Part shown: piece by piece, positions 1 through 7,682 of the stretch
Position numbering within the stretch: position 1 is the first letter of the stretch
How the letters are laid out: the number at the start of each line of letters is the position of its first letter
Source of the DNA: an uncultured Eubacteriales bacterium
Lineage (GTDB): Bacteria > Bacillota > Clostridia > Christensenellales > Aristaeellaceae
Assembly: GCA_902790175.1 (NCBI GenBank)
Contig: CADAQZ010000005.1
Span: forward strand, 1-64,000
DNA length: 64,000 nucleotides
Reading direction: 5' to 3'
Notes under the pieces: generated by a model
Told to the model about the DNA's origin: nothing
The model's database searches: none
The model's input: only the letters and a program-made list of their open reading frames with translations
Program-made: the position numbers and the translations under genes

Positions 1-266
1 TCGCGGAGGGCGCGTTTGCGGGCTGTATACGGCTTCAGACCGTGCGGATACACGACGGGACGGAGACGATCGGCGCGATGGCCTTCGAGGGCTGCCTGAG
101 CCTTTCGCAGGTGACGCTGCCCGCCAGCCTCACCGACATCTCCGACACCGCCTTCCCCTCGGATTGCGCCGCCACGTTCATCGTCGAGCCGGGCTCGCTC
201 GCGGAGACCTTCTGCCAGGAGCACGGCTACGCGATCGCCCACCCCGACACGGACGACGCGATCTAG
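1..266 (+). CDS. C-terminal end of a leucine-rich-repeat (BspA/LRR_5-like) surface protein, 5' truncated
   Basis: The frame is open from the left edge of the window and ends at a TAG, so only about 88 C-terminal residues are seen. They show the BspA-type (LRR_5) pattern: a repeat of the form 'TIGAMAFEGCLSLSQVTLP' followed by 'SLTDISDTAF', each about 23 residues, then a cap with the typical 'FIVEPGSLAETFCQEHGYA' ending. Such proteins are usually secreted and bind surfaces or host proteins. No sorting signal or membrane anchor follows the cap, so any anchor would have to be N-terminal. A rho-independent terminator lies about 70 bp downstream. The family call is firm; ligand and role are unknown. 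Confidence 0.75.
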   Translation, partial: AEGAFAGCIRLQTVRIHDGTETIGAMAFEGCLSLSQVTLPASLTDISDTAFPSDCAATFIVEPGSLAETFCQEHGYAIAHPDTDDAI

Positions 267-335
267 CGCAGGCGGCGTCATTGCGAGGAGGTCCCTCAGG
301 GGCCGACGTGGCAATCCGGCCCCCTCGCGCATCAA
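267..335. repeat. degenerate intergenic repeat (CATTGCGAGG...CGTGGCAATCC type)
   Basis: Between the LRR gene and its terminator lies a short sequence with inverted ends, GTCATTGCGAGGAGG and GACGTGGCAATCC. I recognise this as a common interspersed intergenic motif of many bacterial genomes. It carries no gene. Confidence 0.4.
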
Positions 336-375
336 AAATCCCATGCCGTTTCATCGGCATGGGATTTCTCTTTGT
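336..375 (+). terminator. rho-independent terminator after the LRR gene
   Basis: Perfect 13-bp stem AAATCCCATGCCG / CGGCATGGGATTT with a 6-nt loop (TTTCAT), followed by a T-rich run (CTCTTTGTCTTGT). It can end transcription of the plus-strand gene upstream and, being symmetric, possibly of the minus-strand gene that stops at 387. Confidence 0.8.
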
Positions 376-382
376 CTTGTGC

Positions 383-445
383 ATGATTAGGAAAACGGAA
401 CGTTTTCCGGGTCGGCGGGTTCCGCAGGAACACGTCGACAATCAT
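383..445 (-). repeat. 63-bp palindromic repeat, copy 1
   Basis: Identical (in reverse) to 16083-16145 and 17889-17951. Its ends are inverted (ATGATT/AATCAT). Inside are GTCGAC, the hairpin GTTCC-TGC-GGAAC, and the hairpin GGAAAACG-TTC-CGTTTTCC. This copy overlaps the last 20 or so codons of the small minus-strand gene and supplies its stop codon. Confidence 0.85.
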
Positions 446-578
446 TCCGCGAGTACTTCTTCTTGCTCTCCACCCGCCGCGTGACGGGCGACAGGCCCCA
501 CTCGCGGCGCTTCTCCCGGTCCAACAGCTTCCGGGCCTTCTTGCCCAGCTTCTGCCGGGGTATGAATCGCATGGTCAT
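387..578 (-). CDS. small basic conserved protein with a repeat-encoded C-terminus
   Basis: A 63-residue very basic protein. Its core (MRFIPRQKLGKKARK... then SPVTRRVESKKKYSR) matches a type of short Lys/Arg-rich hypothetical protein with an 'NPVTRKxxxxKxYxRKK' motif that I associate with gut Clostridia; the function is unknown. I chose the ATG at 578 because GGAGGG lies 6 nt upstream. An ATG at 584 touches the Shine-Dalgarno, and one at 572 is further away. The last 19 or so residues (from NDCRRVP to ENVPFS) are encoded by the 63-bp repeat, so the natural C-terminus was probably replaced when the repeat inserted. Confidence 0.6.
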   Translation of the reverse strand: MTMRFIPRQKLGKKARKLLDREKRREWGLSPVTRRVESKKKYSRNDCRRVPAEPADPENVPFS

Positions 579-670
579 AATCATCCCTCCCAAACGATTG
601 GACGCGGGACGGGGCGGAAAGGTTCCAAGGTTCAAAACATATCAGGAGAACCGTCCCTGTGACACAGTTG

Positions 671-2200
671 TCAGCCCCAATACTTCCTGTCCAGCGTCCG
701 GTACTGCACGGCCTCGGCGATCTGCTCGTCGCCGATGGCGTCGAAGCCGTCGAGGTCGGCGATGGTGCGGGCGACCTTCAATATCCTCGTATAGGCGCGG
801 TTGGAGAGCTTGAGGCGCTCGGTGGAGGCGAGGAGCAGCTCCTGCGCGCTCGCGGTCAGGTTGCAGGCCTTGGCGAGCGTGCGGGCGTTCAACTCGGCAT
901 TGGAGTGGATGCCGATCTTGCTGTAGCGCGCCAGCTGCACCCGCCGCGCGGCCTCGACGCGGGCGCGGATGGTGGCGCTGTCCTCCGAAAGGGCGGCGTC
1001 CGACAGCTTCTCGGCGGGGATGGACTCCACCTCGATGTGCATATCGATGCGGTCCAGCAGCGGCCCGGACACGCGGTTCAGGTAGCGCCGGATCTCGTTG
1101 GGCGTGCATCGGCACTGCTGCGTGCGGCTGCCCAGGTGCCCGCAGGGGCAGGGGTTCATCGAACAAACCAGTATGAAGCGCGAGGGATACGTGCTCTGCG
1201 CGTTCACGCGCGTGATCGTCACGAAGCCGTCCTCCAACGGCTGGCGCAGCGCCTCCAGCACGTCGCGGCGGTACTCGGGCAGTTCGTCCAGGAACAGCAC
1301 GCCGTTGTGGGCCTTGCTGATCTCCCCGGGCAGCGCGTTGGGGCCGCCGCCCACCAGCGAGGCGTGGCTGGCGGTGTGGTGCGGCGAGCGGAACGGGCGC
1401 TCGGTGAGCAGGCCCGTGGGCGGCACGATGCCCGCGACGGAGTGGATGCGCGTGGTCTCCAGCGCCTCCTCGAAGGTCATGTCCGGCAATATCGTGGGCA
1501 TGCAGCGCGCCATCAGCGTCTTGCCGGAGCCCGGCGGGCCGATCAGCAGCACGCAGTGGTTCCCGGCGGCGGCGATCTCCAGCGCGCGCTTGGCCTTCTG
1601 CTGGCCCTTGACGTAGCGGAAGTCCTCGGCGTAGTGGCGCTCCTCGATCAGCTGGCGATAGGACACGGGCCGCACCGGCTCGATGGGCAGCTCGCCCGTC
1701 AGGTGGCGCACGGCGGCCTGGAGGTTGCCCACGGGATAGATCTCGACGCCCTCGATGCAGCGGATCTCGTTCGCGTTTGCCTCGGGCACCAGGATGCGCT
1801 TCACACCGCGCTCCACGGCGGAAATGGTCATCGGGAGCACGCCGCGCACCGGGCGGATCGCACCGTCCAGTGACAGCTCGCCGAACACGCACATGTCCCG
1901 CGCGGCGTCGGGGTCGATCACGCCGAGGCACGTGAGGATGCCCAGCGCGATGGGCAGGTCGAAGGCCGGGCCCTCCTTCTTCATGTCCGCCGGGGCCAGG
2001 TTCACGGTCAGACGCTCGGCGGGAAACAGGAAGCCGCTGTTCTTCAGCGCCGCGCGAACGCGCTCGCGCGACTCCTTGACGGACGCGTCCGGCAGGCCCA
2101 CGATCTCAAACATCGGCATGCCGTGCGCGAGGTTCACCTCCACGGTGACCGCGAATCCGTCGATCCCCAGCAGCCCGCAGCTCTCAATGAATGCCAGCAT
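671..2200 (-). CDS. yifB: YifB/ComM-family Mg-chelatase-like AAA+ ATPase
   Basis: Full-length (509 aa) member of the YifB/ComM family. The N-terminal ChlI-like domain covers residues 1-170 or so, starting MLAFIESCGLLGIDG. A Mg-chelatase-type AAA+ core follows, with Walker A GPPGSGKT, the 'FRSPHHTASHASLVGGG' segment, Walker B LFLDELPE, and the cysteine-rich segment CSMNPCPCGHLGS typical of the family. A C-terminal helical domain closes it. ComM of Gram-negative bacteria is a branch-migration helicase in natural transformation; the Firmicutes role is less clear. The start at 2200 has GGAGG 8 nt upstream. Its usual neighbour dprA is about 5.5 kb away here. Confidence 0.93.
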   Translation of the reverse strand: MLAFIESCGLLGIDGFAVTVEVNLAHGMPMFEIVGLPDASVKESRERVRAALKNSGFLFPAERLTVNLAPADMKKEGPAFDLPIALGILTCLGVIDPDAARDMCVFGELSLDGAIRPVRGVLPMTISAVERGVKRILVPEANANEIRCIEGVEIYPVGNLQAAVRHLTGELPIEPVRPVSYRQLIEERHYAEDFRYVKGQQKAKRALEIAAAGNHCVLLIGPPGSGKTLMARCMPTILPDMTFEEALETTRIHSVAGIVPPTGLLTERPFRSPHHTASHASLVGGGPNALPGEISKAHNGVLFLDELPEYRRDVLEALRQPLEDGFVTITRVNAQSTYPSRFILVCSMNPCPCGHLGSRTQQCRCTPNEIRRYLNRVSGPLLDRIDMHIEVESIPAEKLSDAALSEDSATIRARVEAARRVQLARYSKIGIHSNAELNARTLAKACNLTASAQELLLASTERLKLSNRAYTRILKVARTIADLDGFDAIGDEQIAEAVQYRTLDRKYWG

Positions 2201-2244
2201 CTGTTGCGCCTCCAAATGACAATAAGTATACGAAAGATAAACCG

Positions 2245-3471
2245 CTACGCCTTCGCCCTGCGGCGCTCGCGGCGGCGCTGCATCTCGGAGACCACGATGG
2301 CGCAGGAGGCGTCGCCGGTGATGTTGACCACGGTGCGGCCCATGTCGAAGATGCGGTCCACGCCGGCCACCAGCGCGATGCCCTCCACCGGCAGGTTCAC
2401 CGACTGCAGCACCATCGCCAGCATCACCATGCCCGCGCCGGGCACGCCCGCCGTGCCGATCGAGGCCAGCGTGGCCGTCAGCACGATGGTGAGCATCTGC
2501 GAGAGCGTGAGCTCGATGCCGAAGCACGAGGCGATAAACACGGCGCAGACGCCCTGGTAGATGGCGGTGCCGTCCATGTTGATGGTCGCGCCCAGCGGCA
2601 GCACGAACGAGGCGACCTCCTTGTCCGCGCCCAGCTTCTGGGAGCACTCCAGGTTCAGCGGCAGCGTGCCCACGGAGGAGGCGGACGAGAACGCCATCAT
2701 GATGGCGGGCAGCATGCCCTTGAAGAACTTGATCGGGCTCAGGCCACCCAGCGCCCGCACCGACGCGGAGTAGACCGCCACGGCGTGCACAACGTAGCAC
2801 AGGTAGGCCACCAGCAGCACCTTCGCCAGCGACCCCAGCACGGCGGGGCCGTTCTCGGCCACCACGGGGCACAGCAGGCAGAACACGCCGATGGGGCTCA
2901 GCTTCAGGATCATCTCCATCGCCTTCATGCAGATGTCGTTGGCGACGTTCACGGCCACGAAGTCCGAGTCCTTGCCGTCGGTGATCAAGATCAGCGCGAA
3001 GCCGATGAACAGCGAGGCCACGATGATCTGCAGCATGTTGGCCTCCACGAAGGGCTTGATGAAGTTGGAGGGGAAGATGCCAACGAGCGTATCCATGAAG
3101 TTGACGGACGTGGCGGAGGGCTCGTAGGCGAGGTCCGTGGTGGAGAGCACCGGGAAGATGCCCTTCAAAAGGTTCGCGAACAGCAGGCCGATGGCCACGG
3201 CGAAGGCGGTGGTGCACAGGTAGTACACGACGGTGCGGCCGCCGATCGCGCCGACCTTCTTGATGTCGCGCATCGACACCACGCCCGCCATGATCGAGAA
3301 GAACACCAGCGGGCACACGATCCACTTGATCAGGTTCAAAAAGATCGTGCCGAAGGGCTTGATGTAGGTGGTGGCGAAGGTGGGGTTGCCCGTAAAGGCG
3401 ATGCCCGCGGCGATGGCGACGACCAGTGCGATGAAGATCTGCGTGCTCAGCGCCAGCTTTTTCTTTTGCAT
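2245..3471 (-). CDS. dicarboxylate/amino acid:cation symporter (DAACS family)
   Basis: 408-aa polytopic membrane protein of the GltP/GltT/DctA family, which imports glutamate, aspartate or C4-dicarboxylates with Na+ or H+. It starts MQKKKLALSTQIFIALVVA (first membrane helix). Near residues 265-275 it has a serine-rich hairpin motif (SSASSVGTLP), and further on the substrate/cation motif GATINMDGTAIYQ. Length and motif order are normal. GGAGG lies 7 nt before the ATG. It is downstream of pncB on the same strand with a 42-bp gap, so it could be co-transcribed. The substrate cannot be told from sequence alone. Confidence 0.92.
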   Translation of the reverse strand: MQKKKLALSTQIFIALVVAIAAGIAFTGNPTFATTYIKPFGTIFLNLIKWIVCPLVFFSIMAGVVSMRDIKKVGAIGGRTVVYYLCTTAFAVAIGLLFANLLKGIFPVLSTTDLAYEPSATSVNFMDTLVGIFPSNFIKPFVEANMLQIIVASLFIGFALILITDGKDSDFVAVNVANDICMKAMEMILKLSPIGVFCLLCPVVAENGPAVLGSLAKVLLVAYLCYVVHAVAVYSASVRALGGLSPIKFFKGMLPAIMMAFSSASSVGTLPLNLECSQKLGADKEVASFVLPLGATINMDGTAIYQGVCAVFIASCFGIELTLSQMLTIVLTATLASIGTAGVPGAGMVMLAMVLQSVNLPVEGIALVAGVDRIFDMGRTVVNITGDASCAIVVSEMQRRRERRRAKA

Positions 3472-3513
3472 GGGAATACCTCCATTCTGGATGAACTGTG
3501 CGTATATAAAACC

Positions 3514-4722
3514 CTATTGCAGCCCCGCGCCGGCCTCGCGGCGCAGGCGGAAGTCCACGGAGCGGCGCAGGTACTCCAGGTACTCCTCGTCGCGGCACAT
3601 GGACTTGCCGGGGGTGTCGGACAGCTTCGCCACGGCGCGGCCATTCACGGTCTGCAGCTTGATGACGATGTTCAAGGGCTCGACGCCGGTGTCGTTGGAG
3701 CAGAAGGTGCCGATGCCGAAGGAGACCTTGATGCGATCGCGGAAGTGGTCGTAGAGGGCCTGCGCGCGATCGAAGTCGAGGCTGTCGGAGAACAGCAGCA
3801 GCTTCGTCTTGGGGTCCACGCCGTACTTCTGGTAGTGCGCGATCAGCTTTTCGCCCCAGGAGAAGGGGTTGCCGCTGTCGTGGCGCACGCCGTTGAAGTT
3901 GTTGACCATGGCGCGGTTGAAGTCCAGCAGGAACAGGTCCGTGGTCAGCGTGTCGGAGAGCGCGGTGCCGTTGTCGCCGCGGTACTCGTCGTACCAGTCC
4001 TCCAGCGCGTAGTGGTTGGTGTAGGCCAGCGGGATCGAGTCGATGCCCTGGTACATCTGCACGAACTCGTGCGCGTAGGTGCCGATGGGCTTGAGGCCGT
4101 ACTTCATCGCGAGGTAGACGTTGCTCGTGCCCACGCAGGCGTTCGTCTCCTGCGAAAGCCGGCGCACGACCTCGTCCTCCCACTCGCGGGAGAGGCGGCG
4201 GCGGCAGCCGAACTCGGCGAAGTTGAACGTGTATTGGCCGGATTGGAACGCCTCGATCTTCGCGTCCAGGCGCGACTCCGCGGCGCTCTTCAATGCCTCG
4301 TAGTCGTACTTCATGCGGAAGTAGACCTCGTTGACGATCTCCAGCAGGTAGATCTCAAACTGCATCGCCGAGAACAGCGGGCCGCGCACCACGACGCTCA
4401 GCTCTCCATCCTTGGACAGCGAGGTCTCCACGTAGTCGCGGATCGGGTGCCACAGGCGCAAGAACTCCACGTAGTCGCCCTTGATGTAGCGGATGGACCG
4501 CAGGTAGTCCAGCTCCCGCCGGGTGAAGCGCAGCGAGCACAGGTGGTCGATCTGCGCGTTGATCTCGGCGTACATCTCCCGCGTGAACACGACGCCGGGG
4601 TTGCGGCAGAGGAAGAAGTACTCGCCGGACAGGTCGGTGTGCTTGTGGAAGATGACCTGGTCCATGTTGAACTTGTACAGGTCCGTGTCCAGCAGGGATT
4701 CGATGATGGGGTCGAGCTTCAT
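3514..4722 (-). CDS. pncB: nicotinate phosphoribosyltransferase
   Basis: 402-aa enzyme that makes nicotinate mononucleotide from nicotinate and PRPP, the committed step of the Preiss-Handler salvage route. It shows the family N-terminus (MKLDPIIESLLDTDLYKFNM), the phosphorylatable-histidine region (VRHDSGNPFSWGEK) and the C-terminal segment LLFSDSLDFDRA. The ATG at 4722 has GGAGG 8 nt upstream and matches the family N-terminus, so the longer open frame is not used. It lies downstream of nadE and pncA in the same direction, so three NAD salvage steps are clustered. A short inverted repeat separates it from nadE. Confidence 0.95.
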   Translation of the reverse strand: MKLDPIIESLLDTDLYKFNMDQVIFHKHTDLSGEYFFLCRNPGVVFTREMYAEINAQIDHLCSLRFTRRELDYLRSIRYIKGDYVEFLRLWHPIRDYVETSLSKDGELSVVVRGPLFSAMQFEIYLLEIVNEVYFRMKYDYEALKSAAESRLDAKIEAFQSGQYTFNFAEFGCRRRLSREWEDEVVRRLSQETNACVGTSNVYLAMKYGLKPIGTYAHEFVQMYQGIDSIPLAYTNHYALEDWYDEYRGDNGTALSDTLTTDLFLLDFNRAMVNNFNGVRHDSGNPFSWGEKLIAHYQKYGVDPKTKLLLFSDSLDFDRAQALYDHFRDRIKVSFGIGTFCSNDTGVEPLNIVIKLQTVNGRAVAKLSDTPGKSMCRDEEYLEYLRRSVDFRLRREAGAGLQ

Positions 4723-4757
4723 GGGATTGTTCCTCCGTGTGATGATCATGCTGGAGT

Positions 4758-4778
4758 GCCTTCCCCTCTGGGGAAGGC
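4758..4778. repeat. short inverted intergenic repeat (CCTTCCCC..GGGGAAGG)
   Basis: Near-perfect hairpin GCCTTCCCC-TCT-GGGGAAGGC between nadE and pncB. The same hairpin occurs at 7686-7707 and at both ends of the element at 16205-16366. Confidence 0.7.
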
Positions 4779-4792
4779 TTTTGGTTGGCGCA

Positions 4793-5566
4793 CTATTCAA
4801 ACGGGTTCAGTATCACCGGCATGCGCCGCTTGTGCAGGTTCGCCCGTTCCTTTTTGCGGATGAGCGCGTCGGTGGCCTCGTCGCCGCAGGTGCCCAGGCG
4901 GATGTAGCTGTGGATGTCGGCGTAGGACACGCCCAGGCGCTCCTCGTCGCTCTTGCCGGACAGGCCGTCGGTGGGCGTCTTTTCCACCAGCTCGCGCGGC
5001 AGCTCGTCCATCGTCAGCCCCACGCGCACCACCTCGACGCTGGTCAGAGCGCCGAGCAGCGCGAAATCGCAGGAGGTGTCGCCGTCCTTGGTGCAGTAGC
5101 CCACAGTGGCCTCGGACAGGTTCCCGGTGCCCGCCAGGCGCGCGCCGAGGCTCTGGGCGATGTATCGCAGCGCGGTCATGCGCAGGCGCGGGCCGACGTT
5201 GATGTCGCTCTCGCGGCTGTACGGGATCGCGAACTCGCCCTCGGGGGCGGCGGCTTCAAGCTGGTCGGTGGCCTCGCGCAGCGCCCGGTGAGTCGCGCCG
5301 ATGTTCACGGTGCGGCAGGGGATGCCCAGCGCCCGACACACGCGGCGGCTGTCGGCGATGTCCGCCTGCTCGCCGTCCGGCAGCATCACGCCGTAGACGT
5401 TCCCGCGGCCCAGCGCGCGCGCACAGATCGCCGCCGTGACGGTGGAGTCCTTGCCGCCGGAGATGCCGACGACCACCTTGCTGAAGCCCTGGCGCTCGGC
5501 CAGCGCCTTCACCGCCGCCACCAGCGCGTCCCGCGTCCGCTCGGCGTCAAAAACGTATTCCTTCAT
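4793..5566 (-). CDS. nadE: NAD+ synthase (ammonia-dependent type)
   Basis: 257-aa N-type ATP pyrophosphatase that amidates nicotinate adenine dinucleotide to NAD. The PP-loop SGGKDST appears near residue 35. The substrate region GTGNLSEATVGYCTKDGD and the C-terminal basic stretch (KKERANLHKRRMP) are intact. There is no N-terminal glutaminase domain, so it should use free ammonia. The start at 5566 has GGAGG 5 nt upstream. The frame is open further upstream only because a 'GATCCTTCG...' intergenic repeat happens to be readable. It lies between pncA and pncB. Confidence 0.94.
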   Translation of the reverse strand: MKEYVFDAERTRDALVAAVKALAERQGFSKVVVGISGGKDSTVTAAICARALGRGNVYGVMLPDGEQADIADSRRVCRALGIPCRTVNIGATHRALREATDQLEAAAPEGEFAIPYSRESDINVGPRLRMTALRYIAQSLGARLAGTGNLSEATVGYCTKDGDTSCDFALLGALTSVEVVRVGLTMDELPRELVEKTPTDGLSGKSDEERLGVSYADIHSYIRLGTCGDEATDALIRKKERANLHKRRMPVILNPFE

Positions 5567-5584
5567 TTCGTCCTCCAAATCCAT

Positions 5585-5665
5585 TCGTTCAAGATCCTTC
5601 GACTTCGCTGGCGCTCCGCTCAGGATGACAGAGGGCGTCACCTGTTCAGGATGACAGGGGGCGTC
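5585..5665. repeat. intergenic repeat (GATCCTTCG...CTCAGGATGACA type)
   Basis: A GATCCTTCGACTTCGC...GCTCAGGATGACA unit, followed by a second partial TTCAGGATGACA, fills the nadE-pncA gap. A related, fully inverted pair forms the terminator hairpin at 45307-45378. Confidence 0.6.
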
Positions 5666-5671
5666 CGCCGA

Positions 5672-6202
5672 CTACAGTATGTCGATCTGGCAGCTGGCCA
5701 TCGTCGCGAGCGCAGCCTCGTGCTTCTCGGGCGTCACGCCGGCGCAGCAGTCGCGCCGCACGGCGATGGCCGCCTCGGGGAAGTGCGCCTTCAGCAGCAG
5801 CGCGTTGGAGACGACGCAGATGTCGGTGCACAGGCCGATCACTTCGATCGTCAGCGGCCCCTCCGACGCCTGGTCGCCTATGATCCCCGGCAGGCGGACG
5901 CTGCCGAACGTCGGCTTCTCCACCAGCAGGCACCCGTCCGTCGCGGCCCGGATCTCGGGGTTCAGGGCCCAGCCTTCTGTGCCGCGAATACAGTGCGCGA
6001 CGGGGAGCTTCTTGCCCTCGGCGGTGTCCAGGTAGTTGTCATAGTGGGTGTCCAGCGTGGCGATCACGGTCCATCCCGCCGCGCGGGCCTCGCGTATGCG
6101 CCGCGCCGCCGCGGGCACGATGGCCTGCGCCTCGGGCGTGCCCAGGCTGCCGTCGATAAAGTCCTTCTGCATGTCCACCACGATCAGGAATTTGTCGTTC
6201 AT
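5672..6202 (-). CDS. pncA: nicotinamidase (isochorismatase-like cysteine hydrolase)
   Basis: 176-aa cysteine hydrolase expected to deamidate nicotinamide to nicotinate. The catalytic triad of the family can be placed: Asp10 in IVVDMQKDF, a Lys in LVEKPTFG, and the nucleophilic Cys in GLCTDICV. The HCIRGTEGW segment is also typical of nicotinamidases. The ATG at 6202 has GGGAGG 8 nt upstream. It is the first gene of the pncA-nadE-pncB block, which is why I favour nicotinamidase over other isochorismatase-fold enzymes. Confidence 0.88.
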   Translation of the reverse strand: MNDKFLIVVDMQKDFIDGSLGTPEAQAIVPAAARRIREARAAGWTVIATLDTHYDNYLDTAEGKKLPVAHCIRGTEGWALNPEIRAATDGCLLVEKPTFGSVRLPGIIGDQASEGPLTIEVIGLCTDICVVSNALLLKAHFPEAAIAVRRDCCAGVTPEKHEAALATMASCQIDIL

Positions 6203-6540
6203 GCGATAACCTCCCGGGTTATTTACCATTTTGGGCGGGCGGCGAAACGCCGCCCCTACAACCCCTCCGGCCCTGCGGGCCACCTCCCCTTACACAGGGG
6301 AGGCAAGGAAAAGAAGCGGGCCACCTCCCCTTGCACAGGGGAGGCAAGGAAAACTCGGCTCCCCTTGCAAGGGGAGCTGTCAGCAAAGCTGACTGAGGGG
6401 TTCCCCCTACTCCCTACTCCCTACTCCCTACTCCCTACTCCCTACTCCCTATTATACCACATCCCCGCCGCAGCAGGCGAAATTAGCGCAAATTTCTTAC
6501 ATATTTTATATTCTGTTCTCCCCGGCGGGCGCTTTTTCGC
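6203..6540. repeat. gene-free stretch with stacked intergenic repeats and a 7-bp tandem repeat
   Basis: No gene is visible. In order there are: GGGCGGGCGGCGAAACGCCGCCCCTACA; two copies of a GGGCCACCTCCCCTT.CACAGGGGAGGCAAGG hairpin (about 6276 and 6308); a CTCCCCTTGCAAGGGGAGCTGTCAGC unit; and about six copies of the heptad ACTCCCT at 6408-6450. On the minus strand a TATAAT (6451-6456) directly abuts the heptads, so a minus-strand transcript toward pncA would begin with TAGGGAG repeats. No convincing -35 accompanies it. Confidence 0.6.
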
Positions 6541-6569
6541 TTGTGCTTTGGGCAAAATTGTGCTATATT
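6541..6569 (+). promoter_or_regulatory. sigma-A-type promoter for the GT2-GtrA gene
   Basis: TTGTGC, 17-nt spacer, TATATT, about 65 bp before the start codon of the gene at 6637. The spacing is ideal; the hexamers are fair. Confidence 0.55.
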
Positions 6570-6636
6570 CTATCAGTAGAAATTTTGCCGCGCGACAAAA
6601 ACAGCGTCGCGGCGGCAGAAGGAGCCGCGTTTACCA

Positions 6637-7674
6637 ATGAAAACGGCATTGATCATACCCGCTTACAAGCCCGCGAAGGAGCTGGTCGCGCTCATCGAAC
6701 GGTTCCTGTCCGACCCGGAATTCGTGCCCGTGGTGGTGGACGACGGCAGCGGGGCGGAATTTGAAAGCATCTTCTCCGCGCTGCCCGCGGGCGTGGAGCT
6801 GCTGCGCCATGCGCAGAACCGCGGCAAGGGCGCGGCGCTCAAGACCGCGTTTGGCTACGTGCTGGAAAGCCTGCCGGAGTGCGACCTGGCCGTGACCGCC
6901 GACGCCGACGGCCAGCACCGCTACGAGGACATCCTGCGCGTGGTCGCCACGGCGCGGGCGAATCCCGGCGCGCTGGTGCTGGGCAGCCGCAAATTCGAGG
7001 GCGATGTGCCGCTGCGCAGCCGCTTCGGCAATGGCGTCACGCGCCACGTGTTCTCCATCGCCAGCGGCGTGAAGGTGTACGACACGCAGACCGGCCTGCG
7101 CGCGTTCGGGCGCGACGGCCTGCGCGCGTTCGCGGACGTGCCCGGCGAGCGCTACGAGTACGAGATCAACATGCTGCTGACGGCGGCGCAGGGCGGCATG
7201 CCCATACTGGAGGAGTGGATCGAGACGGTGTACCTGGACGACAACGCCTCCAGCCACTTCAACCCGCTCAGGGACTCGCTGAAGATCTACCTGTGCATCC
7301 TCAAGTTCTGCGCTTCGTCGCTGATCGCGTTCGCCATCGACTACACGCTGGCGCTGCTGCTGAAGTCGCTGACGGCATCCTGGCCCGCCTCGGCGTCGCT
7401 GAACTTCAGCGTGATCGTCGCGCGCCTCGTCAGCGCCACGGCCAACTTCTTCATCAACCGCCACGTGGTATTCAAGGGCAACGAGAGCCTGGGCAAGGCC
7501 GTTATGAAGTACGCGGCGCTGGCCGCGGTGGTGCTGGGGCTCAACCTGGCGCTGATGCACATACTGACCGCGCTGGGCCTGCCCTTCGCGCTGGCAAAGA
7601 TCATCGTTGAGGTGACGCTGTTCGCGTTCAACTTCGTCGTGCAGGGCAAGTTCGTGTTCAGGAAGAAGCACTAG
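6637..7674 (+). CDS. GT2 glycosyltransferase fused to a GtrA-like flippase domain
   Basis: 345-aa fusion. Residues 1 to about 220 form a GT2 domain of the DPM1/GtrB type (LIIPAYKPAKEL, VVVDDGSG, and the metal-binding TADADGQH). Residues 225-345 carry four hydrophobic segments of a GtrA-like membrane domain, ending VQGKFVFRKKH. GtrB-type enzymes put a sugar on undecaprenyl phosphate and GtrA is thought to flip it, so the fusion would make and deliver a periplasm-side sugar donor. An AAGGAG lies 12 nt before the ATG. It is followed at once by dprA. The sugar is unknown. Confidence 0.85.
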   Translation: MKTALIIPAYKPAKELVALIERFLSDPEFVPVVVDDGSGAEFESIFSALPAGVELLRHAQNRGKGAALKTAFGYVLESLPECDLAVTADADGQHRYEDILRVVATARANPGALVLGSRKFEGDVPLRSRFGNGVTRHVFSIASGVKVYDTQTGLRAFGRDGLRAFADVPGERYEYEINMLLTAAQGGMPILEEWIETVYLDDNASSHFNPLRDSLKIYLCILKFCASSLIAFAIDYTLALLLKSLTASWPASASLNFSVIVARLVSATANFFINRHVVFKGNESLGKAVMKYAALAAVVLGLNLALMHILTALGLPFALAKIIVEVTLFAFNFVVQGKFVFRKKH

Positions 7675-7682
7675 GCTTCTAT

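Noticed and set aside
2191..4863. Very long open frame on the plus strand opposite yifB, the symporter and pncB (and similar long antisense frames across the polysaccharide operon, e.g. 19039-22692 and 34514-36640)
   Set aside because: They are shadows caused by high GC and codon bias: low-complexity His/Arg/Gly-rich translations with no family resemblance, opposite clearly real genes with ribosome binding sites.
4793..5641. Longer NadE reading frame starting at 5641
   Set aside because: The extra 25 residues are encoded by an intergenic GATCCTTCG...AGGATGACA repeat; the ATG at 5566 has a proper Shine-Dalgarno and matches the family N-terminus.
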